Shown here one piece after another: positions 49,394 through 61,887 of a stretch of DNA of 64,000 nt. Both the position numbers and the translations under genes were made by a program. Numbering within the stretch: the stretch's first letter is position 1; each line of letters begins with the position of its first letter. Under the pieces are notes generated by a model. It ran no database searches. It worked only from the letters and a program-made list of their open reading frames with translations, and had not been told where the DNA came from. The stretch is from Atrichornis clamosus (lineage: Eukaryota > Chordata > Aves > Passeriformes > Menuridae), in NCBI GenBank assembly GCA_013400975.1, contig WBMZ01014017.1, forward strand, positions 1 to 64,000. Reading direction: 5' to 3'.

Positions 49394-52300
49394 CTCCAGC
49401 AGCAGCCTCCAGCAGGACCCGATGCCAGTTGCTCCATTTTTTCCCATTATTACTGTAGCTGGAAGCATTAGAAAGCAAGGAGCCCCAAAGGGTATGAATA
49501 TGAGGCATTTTCCACCCAGCACTCTTGGGGGCGGGGGCGTCTGAACCAGCACATTAACAATGCAGAGGAGAGCTTTTTGGATAGTAAAAAAACCCCCTAG
49601 GAAACAGATTCTTTTTAACCTTTAACCACTTTAAACAGCCAATAAATCATTAGCTACTGATTAACAAAAACAGAAGGGTAACTTACTGTCTGGTAAGCAA
49701 ACTCTTGGAATCATTGAAAGGCTGGCAATGACTTCAGGATGGCTTTTCTTCTTACACATTTGCACTTACTAAAAAGACAAACAAGCCAAGCTCTGCATAT
49801 TAAGCTATGCCATGCAAAGCATTTTGCTAAAAGACCAGCTTTCTGAAATAGATAGATTTTTAATGTATACAGTGAACTGAGCAAATGCAGAATTTACAAT
49901 ATACAGTGTTCTATCTGACCCCCAAAAAACCAGGTCTCCTTGTCATGCCAGGTGCAACGAGGTAGGTTGTGTCTCATCTGCAAAGCGTTCCCAGATTGCC
50001 TTCTCCAAGTCTTGGCCATACTTACAGTCTGCTGCTGAATCGTCTCCTCAGCTCCTTCAAAAGACTCAGTGGGGTGGCTAAAGCAGGTGGAAGGCCTCCT
50101 GGCCAAGGACGTTTGGGCTGGAGAGCACAGCTTTCAGTCTGAGCTCAAGGAGTATCCGTTATGCTGGAATGCTCTCTGATGACTGACCAAAACCTGTCTC
50201 CCTCTTGCCCTCTGTGAGAAAAGTCAAGTGGCAGTTTTCTATCCGAGAATGGAAGTTGGAAAAAAGTTTTCTGGTGAACTAAATGTTTGTGAGACCTCTG
50301 GAAAAAAGACTATTATCTTGCAGATTAACTAATAAAAGGATGAGATCCAGGAATCTGAGTGTCACTGCTGCTGCTGATTGACTAAACAAACATTTGAACT
50401 TTGCAGTATTACTATTACATATACATGCAGTATCTAGTTTGGTTTAATTTAAAATAAGTCTACCAAAGATTGGACTATTTACTTAAACCTCTCAAACAAT
50501 TTTGCATCCTGACTTTTGGAAACAGTAGGACATATCATGTAAAAATACAACAGTTAAGTGTTTAAGACAAGGGCTTCCATTGTCTCTTAATCTATATGTC
50601 TTTTCCATTCACTGTGCATCGTTACATCATCTCTGTCTTTAATAAGTAACTGTGTGGGCTCTCACAGTTTAAATATTTACTTTAACGTAATAGAGAGTCC
50701 AAATGAAACTGAGATACATGAGAATATCCATGTCTGATGTTTTAAGTAGAATGAGAGTGAATTTATGCAGTAGATTTGCAAACTATAAACAGATGTGTTT
50801 TGATGACCTTCTCTCCTCTATCTGGTCTCCATTTATAAAACACAAGTTCACAGATTATGCTTCTCAGAGTTTTTCATGCACCTGGGAGAATCAACATGTC
50901 TTTCTTGCTGTTGAATTTGTGGGGAGAAGTCCAAACATTGCTCTGTACTTGGGTTTCACGAAAATGAGATTTGGCATCACTAATAAAATACCTCCAGTGG
51001 TGTTCTCTCACTGCTACCTGCGAAGTCACTACTGGTGGCCAAAGGGAGTTCCATACCCGTTTGCAGCTTGAGAAGGGCACTCCTCCAGGTCACTGCTTAA
51101 GACAGTAGATGAGTCTTACTGTTATTTCTGCTATGGTCAGAAAGGAAGCTGCAATTTTCAAAAGACATCCAGGGAGGCTGCCATTCCTGTAGTCACATTT
51201 TGCCTGTGACTCTCTCTGAGCAAGAGTGAATGTCATGGGTTAGACATGAGATTGGAGATTGTCACTCATAGATCAGAACCATTAATGTTCTTCGTGAAAG
51301 CTCAGTGAGGCAAAGTTAAGTTTCATTAACTTGTTTACAATTTTAGGTACTAATTGCTGTCTTTTGAGGAACATAAATATAGTTTGTCTTGCTTTACAGA
51401 TTAAAAAAAAAAGGTAAAGGACTTCTGCTATCACATGGGTCTTGAGACAGGGCTGCTTCTTTCTCTTCTCCAAGTGACTCTGTATGTGATTATAACAAGA
51501 AAACCTAAGAGTCAGTATAACAAACAAAATGAATTTCATTATGGTGTGCACAGAATGTTTGAGGAATCACTATGTGATGGTGATAAAACTTCAACACTCA
51601 GGCTGCTTTTTCTTCCTTTTCATTTGAGTCCAGGAATAATCCACTTCTTTCATAGTTTGTTTAAGGGAGACCAAGTTCACTCTCTGGCACTGTTTGGTAC
51701 CTCTTCTTGCTACTCAGTTTTACAGCATGTGGTCTTTGAAATTTGAATCTCAACTTCTTTCTGGAGAAGCACTAACTGAAAAGGCAGCCTTTAGGGTTAG
51801 GCAGCAAAAGGTAAATTTTCAGCTCCATGAGCAGGAACTCAGTTACATGACTTGCATTACCATTAATGGGGGTCATGCTGGTAAATTCCTGTACACCACA
51901 TTTCACATTTACTCATGAGTGCAGAATTGGCACAGCTAATGAAACTTGCCTTTCGGGTAGCATGTGTTTCAGGAGATGGGTCTGACAGGCAGAAAGGACT
52001 GCTAAGTACCCAGATGAAAGTCTGGCTTTTAACTCCTTGAACATATTTCCAGAAAATAATAGTTTGAATTAATGCTGGTTAGTGTTAGCTGTTCCTACTG
52101 TTAGGGATCAGTCTTGCTCCAGTAGGATTTCATCAAGGCAAAGATCATGCCTGAAATGTAAATGTGTGTGCTGTCATTTAATGTTGGTGATTCACTTTGT
52201 GGTGCATTTTCCAAGTACTACTTACTGTTACTTATTTTCTTTCAAACATAGGCCAGTCCCCTGCTAACATCAGCTTCTAAAATCATAAACAAATTAAGTT

Positions 52301-54544
52301 CTTTTTTATAATTTTCATCCCTGCTACTTTCCTGAAGTTGACCCCTCCTATGGCTGAGCATCACCTGGTGATTTCCAGACTACATTACTCGTGGGCATCT
52401 TATACCCCTTTATTCTTGTTCCGTGTCCATTGCAGTGATAGCATCTTATTTCCAACACCCTTCCCCAGCTTTTACTTTGCTAGGCTGAACATGCCAAGTC
52501 CATTTTACCTGTTTGATATGGTAAGCTTGGCATTGCCCTGGCTGCCATTCTGTGCACCTGCTGTAATTGGAAGGTATTTTTAATAAATGAAAACAAAACT
52601 GCTCAAACATTCTGTCCTGTTCAGTGTCATGAAACTTTGCTCATATGCCCCTGTGTAACAGCCCAGTGATGTATTGCCTTTTTAGCCTTTTCATCTCACC
52701 CTGGTTCCTAATAGTTAATTAGTAGGGGGTTTTTACGATTTTTTCATCTTTTAGTGCTGATGGTCTCAGAGTCTACAGTAGGAATTCTTGTCACTAGATC
52801 CCAAGTTTCCTGTTGTGGGATTAATTCTCTTTCTTGCATGCAACTTTTCAAAGTGATTCTTTTTTTAATGCATGATGCTCCTTTGCATCACCTGTCACCT
52901 ATATTTAACATTAATCAAAATATTAATGAATAAATTCTGTTTCATGATTCCATGCTGAAGGAGCTCCTAACTTAGGCTTTCCCTGATAAAGTCTTTTATT
53001 TATTTCACATTATTTTAGTTATAGAGTATTCCCTATGTTAGCTGTTGAGAAGATGAGTAGTGTAGTATTTGCCACATATATGGAGTCCTTGCCCCATTAA
53101 ATCACTCAGAAAATCTCTTTCCTTTCCCAGCAACATGTTCTTCCATTTTGGGAAAAGCCTGTTCTGTCAAATGAACCTTTTAACATGGTCAGAAAATCAT
53201 CTTGTGTTTGAACTAAGTATGGTTTGAACTGTCAATAGATTTCTTTTCATTCACTGGAATATTCCCATTCTTCTATATGGCTCTTTGTGGTCATCAGAGC
53301 TGAAGAGATGCCAGAGATCTGTACTGCAGTGAACAGTCAACATCTAGAGAAACACTTTTCAGTTTCTATGTTAAATAAAAGTAGGGAAAAAAATCAATTT
53401 GCCACTGCAGCTAGTGACTGTGAAGGAGCAGCTGCAAACTGCTGAGTCTCATCAGGTTGCAATCGTGATTAACACTGGGCAGATCCCCCCTGCTGCGAGA
53501 ATAAATACCCTGCCTTTGTCAAGGCTCCCATGTAAGAAACAATAGGTTATTTCAGTGAAGCACAAGAACATAAATGTTAATCGAATCATTCCTCCGAATG
53601 AATAGAAGTAGCACCCAGAATGTAAACATTTTAATTTTGGAAGGGAAGGTTTATCTGTCGGTTAATTTTCTATGCATTTTTTCATTTACTTCGAAAAGCT
53701 GCTCACTAGCATTGCCATCATTGCACACAATAACATTTTCAGTGCTGCAAATACGTATGCTTCCTGTCTTTCCAAGCTAGGCAGTGGCAAAGTCCAGGCA
53801 GTATCGGAAAAAATAAAATCTGCCTCAATATCACTCAAGAGAGGTCAGAACCTTATACTGAATAACTGCCAAACTATGTGATCACATTAGTTCTTGGGAG
53901 AGGAAATGGAAAATACTTTTCAACTGGCATTGACATGAGGAAACATGTTTTAAAAATGTTTTTTATACATTGGGATAATTACCTTTAAAAATAAATCTGT
54001 GTCTCTCTACAGATGATGAAAGTGGTTGTAAGTATTTTAACAAATTTATGTGTGTATAAGCAAAACAGAAAGAAGTCATTTATCCCGTTATTGCTTCCTT
54101 GTTTGCTGTACCAATAAGGAATTTCAGGAGGCAGTCAAGCAGTACATGTTTTAAAGTGAGTGTACAGCAAGCTACAGATGCCTAGCCGTCTTCATTTTCA
54201 TATGGTTACAAGTATTTTCAATTAACATATCGTAAAAATGTATTTTGACTTTCAGTTGTGCTGTGTGTCTGGTCAGATCCTGCTGACTTCACTCCTGTGA
54301 GGTATCTCTTTGCCTGCAGAGGAATAGGAGCAAAGCCAGGGGAGTTCAGCTGGGTGCTTCTCTTGTACCCGTAATGTCCTCAGAGATCCTGCACCAGTGG
54401 TACATGAAGGCTCTCTAGGTCCATATGAACACTAAACATGGAAACAGGCTGGGGGGTAGTAAGAGGTAGTTTGTTGAGCTGACTGAGTACTTAAATCTCA
54501 TGTGTATGTAGCACTGTATGACATGTGCCATTTATTTTTTGAAG

Positions 54545-54702
54545 CCTAACATTGGCCGATTAGGAATTCCCCATGGGCCTTCTGGAGAGAAGGTGGCTGT
54601 GGTGACTGTGGATGACTGTGACACAGCAGTGGCTGTGCGCTTCGGGAGCCTCATTGGAAACTACACCTGTGCTGCCCAGGGCACTCAGACCGGCTCAAAA
54701 AA
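54545..54702 (+). CDS. CELSR1: CELSR1 exon 6: laminin-G 1, part 4
   Basis: The exon is 158 nt, phase 0 to 2. The acceptor is TTTTTTGAAG (GAAG rather than the commoner CAG) and the donor AA|GTAAGG. It encodes PNIGRLGIPHGPSGEKVAVV followed by TVDDCDTAVAVRFGSLIGNY and TCAAQGTQTGSKK. One sequon (NYT) is present. The segment continues laminin-G 1. Reading through the donor gives a stop at once, which supports the boundary. Confidence 0.96.
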
Positions 54703-55621
54703 GTAAGGATTTTCTACACTTGTGTTTTCCGTTCCTTCTCTTCTTCCAGTGGAGAGTCAACAGCATGCAATTAAGCACTAAGCACTAAGTGATTAACAGT
54801 ACCTTAGAAAAATGGATATGATGTAACAAGAAAAAGTAACAAGGTTTAGTCTGGGAGATGAAACACACCTTCATCATTTAGGTTAAGAGTCCTATCTTAA
54901 AAGGAGGTAGAAATAAAGGATATACACAAAAGACCATTGAAAATCATTAGGTGTGAAAAAAGGTTTCCTGTGAGGACAGACAAAAATAATTAGTATTTTT
55001 AAGTTTAAAGATGAGATGAATAGCAAACAACATAAAGGGGATATAAAGTAATACATGATGGCAGAAAGACCATTGAGATACACATGGTACTCTAATATCC
55101 TAAGAGAAGAGCACACCATAAAAATTGGGGCTAATTCAAATGACCAGATGATAACACTTCTCACACAGTGTGGAGTAATTTAGAACCTGCATCCACTAAA
55201 TGTCATTAAGACTAAGACCTTCAGAGGATTTTAAAAGGGTTGGTACTATATAGTAATTAAGTCATTGTATAAAAATGTATAGCGCCTCAACCTTTGCTCT
55301 GAGCAGCATCAGCTGGTCCCTGCATGAGAAGGGGTCAGAAATAATGTATCCTGTGGGTGCACATTATTCTAAAATTTTCATTTTCTTCTTCATACTGGCT
55401 ACTGTTAAGGACAGGTCACTGGATTCTATATGTATATGACAGCTCCAAAGTTAAAAGTTAGTGTTCCTGGAAGGTCCTTTGGTTACAAGCTCTGGAAGCA
55501 CTTGTGTAGCAGAGGGAAGTGCATGGCAGCAGCTCAAATGTGCTTATGGAAGCAGTAAGATAAAGAACAAAACAAGACAAACTATTTGCAAGAAATTATG
55601 AGCATTTCTTTGTTTCTTCAG
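54703..55621 (+). other. CELSR1: Intron 6 (0.9 kb, phase 2)
   Basis: GTAAGG donor and TTTCTTCAG acceptor. AT rich, with no recognisable repeat or gene. Confidence 0.93.
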
Positions 55622-55785
55622 ATCTTTGGACCTAACTGGCCCTCTCCTCCTTGGCGGTGTCCCAAACTTGCCTGAAGATTTCCCGGTGCACAACAGGCAG
55701 TTCATCGGCTGCATGAGGAACCTCTCCATCGACAGCAAGCCCATCGACATGGCCAGTTTCATTGCCAATAATGGCACTCTGCCAG
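55622..55785 (+). CDS. CELSR1: CELSR1 exon 7: laminin-G 1, end
   Basis: The exon is 164 nt, phase 2 to 1, with acceptor TTCTTCAG and donor G|GTAGGA. It reads SLDLTGPLLLGGVPNLPEDF, then PVHNRQFIGCMRNLSIDSKP and IDMASFIANNGTLPG. It carries the laminin-G hallmark GG(V/I)P near the end and the Cys of FIGCMRNL, which pairs with the Cys at the start of exon 8. Two sequons are present (NLS, NGT). This is the strongly conserved C-terminal half of laminin-G 1. Confidence 0.97.
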
Positions 55786-56822
55786 GTAGGAGCGACTGCT
55801 GCCCCAAAAGTGGACATGAGAAAGGTCTCTGCCACAGCTGTGTGTGTAGCAGGGCTTAAGATGCCAAGGGGGCTGGCACTGAGAGGAACCCAAGGAAGGG
55901 GCAGGGGACAGAGGGTTCTGAAATGACCGCTGTCCCCCTGTTAGCACCACTGAGGGCAAAGCAGCCATGTGGCGTGGACTTAAGGTGCTGCTGGACGTTG
56001 TGCTGCCACTATGTCTCTGGCCCGGCTGCATCCAGATCTCATTTGTTTGAGCAAGGTGCAGTCCATACCTGTGCCAGGGAGGCACACAATAGCCCAGGGA
56101 ACAGGGCCCACTTCCGGGATTCAGCAGCATGCAGGAAAGGACTGGGCTTGTTTAGACTTCCTGCATTGCTAGGAGTTTCACCCAGGAATTTACTCCTAAA
56201 TGAACTTCTTTTCATCTATTTTTTAACTACCTTTTAAATGTCATTTTGCTCTGAAAGCCAGTGGAATTAGTTCATGAAAAATACAATACTTTTAATGACT
56301 TTTAAATAAATTGTATTTGTTCTGTAAATAAAATTCTGCAATCTCCCAAATCTGAAACCTGTTTCATGTAGCAGCCTGTTGGAGGTTCTGATTTGACTTC
56401 CAGTCCTTGGATCCCTGATCAGGATTAGTTCTGATGATTGGGTGTACAGAATGTTCTCATCATTCTAAAACTGGCTCTTACACACAAAAATGGTGAGTCC
56501 CTTCTGTCCATGCTTCTGAAGGCCTGTGTAAGAGCTAAATTGCAATTAAGTATGTTGCATTGATTGTGGATTAAGAAGGGAGTCATAGCAAATGCCTTCG
56601 ATAGATACATTTGTCTTCATGAATCTGACACATGATCAGCTCACATAAACTTTTGCCATCCATATTTTACTTCACTGACTTCAAAAATATTTTAAAAAAA
56701 AGCAAAAACCCCACATTTATAATCTATAATGGTCATGTCTTCTTTTTACATAAAAACTCAAATACGTTCAGAGCCTTTTTCTTGTTAAAACCATGCAAAG
56801 CAATGGTTTTCCTGAATTTCAG
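55786..56822 (+). other. CELSR1: Intron 7 (1.0 kb, phase 1)
   Basis: GTAGGA donor and TGAATTTCAG acceptor. The first 75 bases are open in frame and cysteine rich (see findings) before a TAA. No repeat family recognised. Confidence 0.92.
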
Positions 56823-56948
56823 GCTGTGCGGCGCAGAGGAACTATTGTGAAACCAACTGGTGCCAGAATGGAGGCACGTGCATCAACAAGTGGAACACCT
56901 ACATCTGTGAGTGCCCCGTACGCTACGGGGGGAAGAACTGTGAACAAG
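56823..56948 (+). CDS. CELSR1: CELSR1 exon 8: EGF-like 4
   Basis: The exon is 126 nt (42 codons), phase 1 to 1, with donor G|GTAGGG. It encodes GCAAQRNYCETNWCQNGGTC then INKWNTYICECPVRYGGKNC and EQ. The first Cys closes laminin-G 1, and the next six form a complete EGF-like repeat in one exon. Because it is phase symmetric, skipping it would remove this EGF repeat and keep the frame. It separates the two laminin-G domains, as in all CELSR proteins. Confidence 0.96.
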
Positions 56949-59763
56949 GTAGGGTGCAAAGACCTCTTCCTGTGTTGTCATGTGTGCATGTTTCACTGCC
57001 TGTCACTAACATCTCACAGCACATATGTCCAATTGTGATGCTTAAGGATAACAGAAGATTGCAATTGAGATGAAAAGTCACCCATTATCTATTTGAAATA
57101 GTTTTAGAGATCACCTAAATAGTAAATGACATGTTGTCATGAATAGCAGCAGCTTTCATTGATTTACTTACATAAGCAAAGTAATTCCAAAGAATTTGGC
57201 AGTATTTAGTAATTTGTTTATAGTAAAAATGCCTGATCCTAAGCCCCTTTAAATCAGTGGAAAGAGTCCCGCTGACTTTACTGGGCTTTGACTCAAACCA
57301 GGGATGAATGTGCAGTTTTAATCACCACTTTCTTGGCAAGAAGGCATTCTCTACTAAGCATGAGCACTTTCAGTTTTCCTGGATTTCTCTTTGATTGACC
57401 ACAATGTGCATATATGTGTAAAACCTCATTACTAAAGGATAAGGAAGGAGCAGCAGGTGAGTTTTATAGAGTGTGAAGAACTTGCAGTCAGTTTCTTCCC
57501 TGGAAGTGAGGAGTCACCTCTACAAGGAGTCCCAGTGCTGTAAGGTGGCTGCTCCTTTGGAGTCTTCCTGGAGGCTTCCAAGAAAGAAAACCTGCTTCTA
57601 TTAGGCATGGCATTCCTAGAAACAGAAGGCCAAATTCTGGCCCCTGATGCAAATGTGGTAGGTGTTTGTTTTCATGATCCGCTGTGATACTTAGCCCAGA
57701 ATAGTTTGCAGTGTGATCAAGGATTTTGTGCTTTTGATATAACTACCCTAAACCAGATATTCTTAATTGCTCTCAGCAGGGTGTGAACCCAGAATAGCAG
57801 TTCTCCAAGCTGAGGTGAACACACCACAGGGATTTGCAAACCCCTTTAGCACAGTATCCCTCAGCCTGGGCCAGATCTAGGTGGTGGCAACTGCTCTCCC
57901 CTTACTTGAGAAGCAGCAGTATTAGCTCAAGAGGAGAGGACACATGGTTTAGTTTCTATCTTGGAAGTAAAGCTTTGCAGAGTGAAGAACAGGGACAATG
58001 ATGGAGACCTCTTCCTATGCTCCACCTCACACAGAGCCCAGAGCTGTTATTATTGCCCCTAGCCTGGTACCTGCTTTCTGTAGCAGCTCCTCAAATATTT
58101 TGAGCATCCCAAGTTTGTATGAAGATCTGATTTTTCCATGTGTTTCATGTCAAGTATCTTTGTTAGTGAAGTTCTGGTGTTTTTTTCATGATTGGCAGGT
58201 CTCTGTGGTACAAACCCATGCTGACGTAACCTGAGGGAGTGCCAGGGCCCAGCTCTGGTGTGACCTGTACTGGTGTACATGGGCAGTATTGCTATCACAT
58301 GCAAAGACCATCCTTCCCTCTGTCTTTGTCTTAGTTTTCAAATGGAAATTCAGAATTTGATCAAATGTTGGTTTTATTTATCATTTTCTTATTCCGAACT
58401 CAATACCAAACCATAAAGTTTGGGAATGAGCAAATCATCTCAGAACTACCCTGTAGCCATCATTGGAAAGTCATTGTACGTTCAGGTAATAAAGATGATG
58501 GCAGTCACAGCAGCACTGCCTCCCTCTGCCCCAGCTGTCACCTCTGCCTCCAGCACTGTGCATTCCTGCATGTTCCCTTTGTCACCTTATAATCCCATGT
58601 TCTTGCTGATGTCTCAATTTGTGGGGTTTTTCTGATTGTTTGAGGGCAGCAGGCTACTTGCTTCTTCAATGATATTTGTAGGCCAGAGTGTTCCTATGGA
58701 AAAATTGCAAGCCAAGAAAAAAATGGATTTTTCTGGAATGTGACCAAAGATTCCAGGAGCCTGAAGTTAAAGTCAGGAGGAATCACAGATGTGCTATACT
58801 CCTGTCCTTCGGGTTGCTCATTTGAATGCTCAGCTATGATCCTAACAGCATTAGCTATTATTAGGCAGCTATTTTTAAAAAAGTCTTAGACAGAATATTT
58901 GCATTTTTGAGTAGGAGTGATTGACTGCTGCATTTCTTCAATCCCTTTGACAGTGCTGGATCTGCTCCAGGCTGAAAGAGAACAAAGACTTTGGCAGGTT
59001 ACTAATCCACCTTTTTTGGTTTCCTGCTCTTCAGAAACACTGGGATCTGGTCTGCACTAGTGAGGATGGGGTGTTTTACCTTCACCACTCTCCAAGGACC
59101 TGCTAACTCACCTTCTGGCAGCTCCCATCACCCTCTGCTGACATATACAAGGGAGATAAAATCAAGGAAAAATTAGTTTCACCTGTACTGTAATTTAATT
59201 CTTTAAAAATATTAGATATTTCAGTTCTGTGAAGAAGATGTAGCAGCTGTGTCTGACTCACTCTTGGATGGCCAATGTCATTGCACTGGCCTTGAGCCTT
59301 GAACACCACAGGTCTGCACCTAAACATCAGCTTTCACATGTTCAGCACCCAAACTGCAGGTGGCATCCAGTGGGATGTTGGCAGTGTGCTTCCCCAGGCC
59401 CTCTGTCTCCACAGGGAATAGCCCTCACGTCTTTCTAATGGCCTGTTAAATGTAGGAGTCTCTTTAAAATGTATGTAGATGCACAGGCAGTGCTTCAAAG
59501 CGACAAACCCTGAGCACACAATCCGTTTGCATCACTGCAGCAGCGATGGTAGGGAGGTGCTGTGCTGGGAAGCACGTGGACTCGCTCCGTGGTCACAGCG
59601 GTGGCCGGCTCCCATCTGCGGACATGGCATGTGGCCACCATCCCCTGCACGGAGACTCCTGGTCCCAGGCTTGAGGAAGGGCTGGGGGAAAGAGGGAGGT
59701 CAGAGGGGGCTGACAAATGGGGATTTTTATTTACCTAGCAGGGGGAGGTGCACCCTGGCCCCA

Positions 59764-59783
59764 GGGAAGGGAGGGAAGTTGGG
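59764..59783 (+). other. G-quadruplex motif
   Basis: Four GGG runs with loops AA, A and AAGTT on the sense strand of intron 8, inside a longer G-rich area (about 59677-59800). Confidence 0.65.
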
Positions 59784-60198
59784 AGAAGGTGTGGGAAGGG
59801 AATGGTATTTGCAAGTACAGAAAGTCACCACCGGTGAGAAAAGAGAGAGGTGGCTAATTGCCATGCCAGTCCAGTTCTCCCAGGAGTGAAGCCGAAATGC
59901 TTGCAAACAGCATTCCCAGCCTCCAGCAGGTGAGGAGCCTGCAAGATTTGCGTCCTGGCTCTGCTCTCCAGAGACAGATGGACTTAAAAATCTCAGCAAA
60001 GGTCTAGAAAACCAGCAGCAAAGTTGGAAGTTGAGGTCAGCAGGGTAGAGGAGGAAGGAGAAGGCTGACTTTTGCACAGGTGAAGCAGGAAGGAATAATA
60101 TCCTGCTCAACACTGATGTCCTGGTTAGTTTTGCCTTGATGTGGTGCAGTGTGGGCTGATGAATTGTGGCCTGGCCCAGACAGCCAGAAATCAAGCAC

Positions 60199-60511
60199 TG
60201 CATTCAAGTTTTAAGCAAGCTGAGGACATCTGTATCTGGTGACAAACTTTTTTAAAGTTGTTGTCTGATTGTCAAGAGCAGGCTGTGCTGCAGTTGTTCC
60301 ACCATATGCCCTCGCTGGCCTTTGTGGTGAGCATGACTGCAAAGGGGAGATCACNTGCATTCAAGTTTTAAGCAAGCTGAGGACATCTGTATCTGGTGAC
60401 AAACTTTTTTAAAGTTGTTGTCTGATTGTCAAGAGCAGGCTGTGCTGCAGTTGTTCCACCATATGCCCTCGCTGGCCTTTGTGGTGAGCATGACTGCAAA
60501 GGGGAGATCAC
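60199..60511 (+). repeat. Identical 156-bp direct repeat around an N (likely assembly duplication)
   Basis: Bases 60199-60354 and 60356-60511 are identical throughout, separated only by the N at 60355. A real tandem duplication would rarely coincide exactly with a gap character. Two contig ends that overlap by 156 bp but were joined without merging explain it fully. It is entirely intronic, so the protein is unaffected. Confidence 0.95.
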
Positions 60512-61720
60512 AGGCTGGAGCAAAAGTAGAAGGGATGCCCCTTGGGCCTGCCTGCACTTAGCCTGGTGTGAGGTGGTTGGGTAGCCACATCTTAAGGAAG
60601 GGCAAGTCATGATCTACTCTACTACAAAAAAATCCAGAAAGTGTTAGCAGATATATAATGTGGAGCAGAAGGGGAAAAATGGTTGAGCCCTGTCATCTCA
60701 CTGACCAACTACGTGGACTCAGCACATGATGAAATAAAAGGCTGGTTGCTACTCTGTGGTGGTTGTATCCAGGTTCCAAGGCCTGCTTCCACTGGCAAAA
60801 AGCTGCCATGAACTTCAGCAGCATGCTCACAAGTAAGGATGTCAGGCAAGGGACGACTGCAGATCCCACTACCAGGTGCCATGCATGGTGGAGGTGTCAT
60901 ATGAGGTGCTGCAAATACCACACAGCTCCCATGGCTTAATTTGTGCTTGTGATCAATGGAATCAACTAATCCATGGTACTGTAGCTCCTGTTACCCAAGG
61001 TAACAACTTTAAAAGTCCAAAGGGTGGGTCCTCCCCTATTTTCCATCAGCAAAGTGCTTTCCATTGAAGGCCATCATCGGTGTCTCCCTGTAGGAGCTGT
61101 GCTCGTGCTAGGTTAGAGAGGAGGGCAGCTCTTCAGCTGTTACCTCAAGATATTTGGGCAATTGATTTAGGCAATTCCACAAAAACTTTCTTCCTGTGAA
61201 AAGGCTGTGTAGCTGGGCCATCTGAATAATCTGGCCCTGGAGTATTCATAATTAATCCATATTTCCTGTTACCTCCCAGCCTTTTCCTGTGTTTAATCTG
61301 TTAATTAGAAGCAGGTAATCAAGGTTATGTTGAAAAATTTGCAGCAACTGTTGCCCTCATACTTCCCGCTCTGTCCACCCACTCATCAGCAGAACTGTAT
61401 CAGCAGAGATCCTGAGCTTACCTTCCTAGGAACAGCTCTCAGGTGGGTAATGCCGCAGCAGTGTGGTGGTGATGCTTTTGAGTACAGGCATCAAGACAAG
61501 GTGCCTACCCCACAAGCAGTGTCGGTGGGGAATTTACAGTATTATCACCTGCCTCACAGTAACTCCCCTAGACTGACTCTTGATCCATAGTAGATTGAAT
61601 GTAGCTCAGTGGAAGAGGGACTAGATCCCTTGTGTCATGACTGTGACATAGCATCATTTTTCCTCTTAACCTTGGTCCTGAAAGTTATCAACTGTTTCTC
61701 TTCTGTATTTTGGTTTACAG

Positions 61721-61887
61721 CAATGCCTTCTCCTCAGCGTTTCAGTGGTGAAAGCATTATCATTTGGAGTGACCTTGACATTACCATCTCGGTGCCGTGG
61801 TACATCGGGCTGATGTTCAGAACCCGGAAAGTCAATGGCATGCTAATGCAAGCCAATGCTGGGGCTGCATCCAAGATCAACATTCAG
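61721..61887 (+). CDS. CELSR1: CELSR1 exon 9: start of laminin-G 2
   Basis: The exon is 167 nt, phase 1 to 0, with acceptor TTTACAG and donor CAG|GTAAAA. After a split Ala codon it reads MPSPQRFSGESIIIWSDLDI, then TISVPWYIGLMFRTRKVNGM and LMQANAGAASKINIQ. The SVPWYxGLMFRTRK core is shared with mammalian CELSR1. The residues after it differ more than those in laminin-G 1. No sequon is seen in this exon. Confidence 0.96.

Larger units (their letters stand above)
35538..54544 (+). other. CELSR1: Intron 5 (19.0 kb, phase 0)
   Basis: GTAAGA donor and TTTTTTGAAG acceptor. The intron holds a solo ERV LTR (41766-42327), G-quadruplex motifs (42881-42904, 46284-46306), a strong hairpin (47872-47949) followed by a purine-rich stretch, and a CpG-dense patch (49290-49390). 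Its reading frames include a 183-codon frame at 45980-46531 (-) and 160-169-codon frames at 43387-43869 and 49035-49544 (+). None resembles a known protein. The rest shows nothing I can name. Confidence 0.88.
56949..61720 (+). other. CELSR1: Intron 8 (4.8 kb, phase 1)
   Basis: GTAGGG donor and TGGTTTACAG acceptor. The intron contains the assembly N at 60355 between two identical 156-bp copies, so its true length is probably about 157 bp less than shown. It also carries a G-quadruplex motif at 59764-59783 and a moderately CpG-containing stretch near 59560-59640. No second gene and no recognised transposon. Confidence 0.9.

Noticed and set aside
49035..49544. 169-codon + frame and overlapping - frame across the CpG patch
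   Set aside because: Long frames on both strands are expected where GC is high. The composition is low complexity (Gly, Ser, Arg) without a domain.
59727..60203. 158-codon - strand frame in intron 8
   Set aside because: No domain; it lies in G-rich sequence and runs into the artefactual duplication.
60368..60610. 80-codon - strand frame at the assembly join
   Set aside because: Most of it lies in the second of the two identical copies and has no homology.
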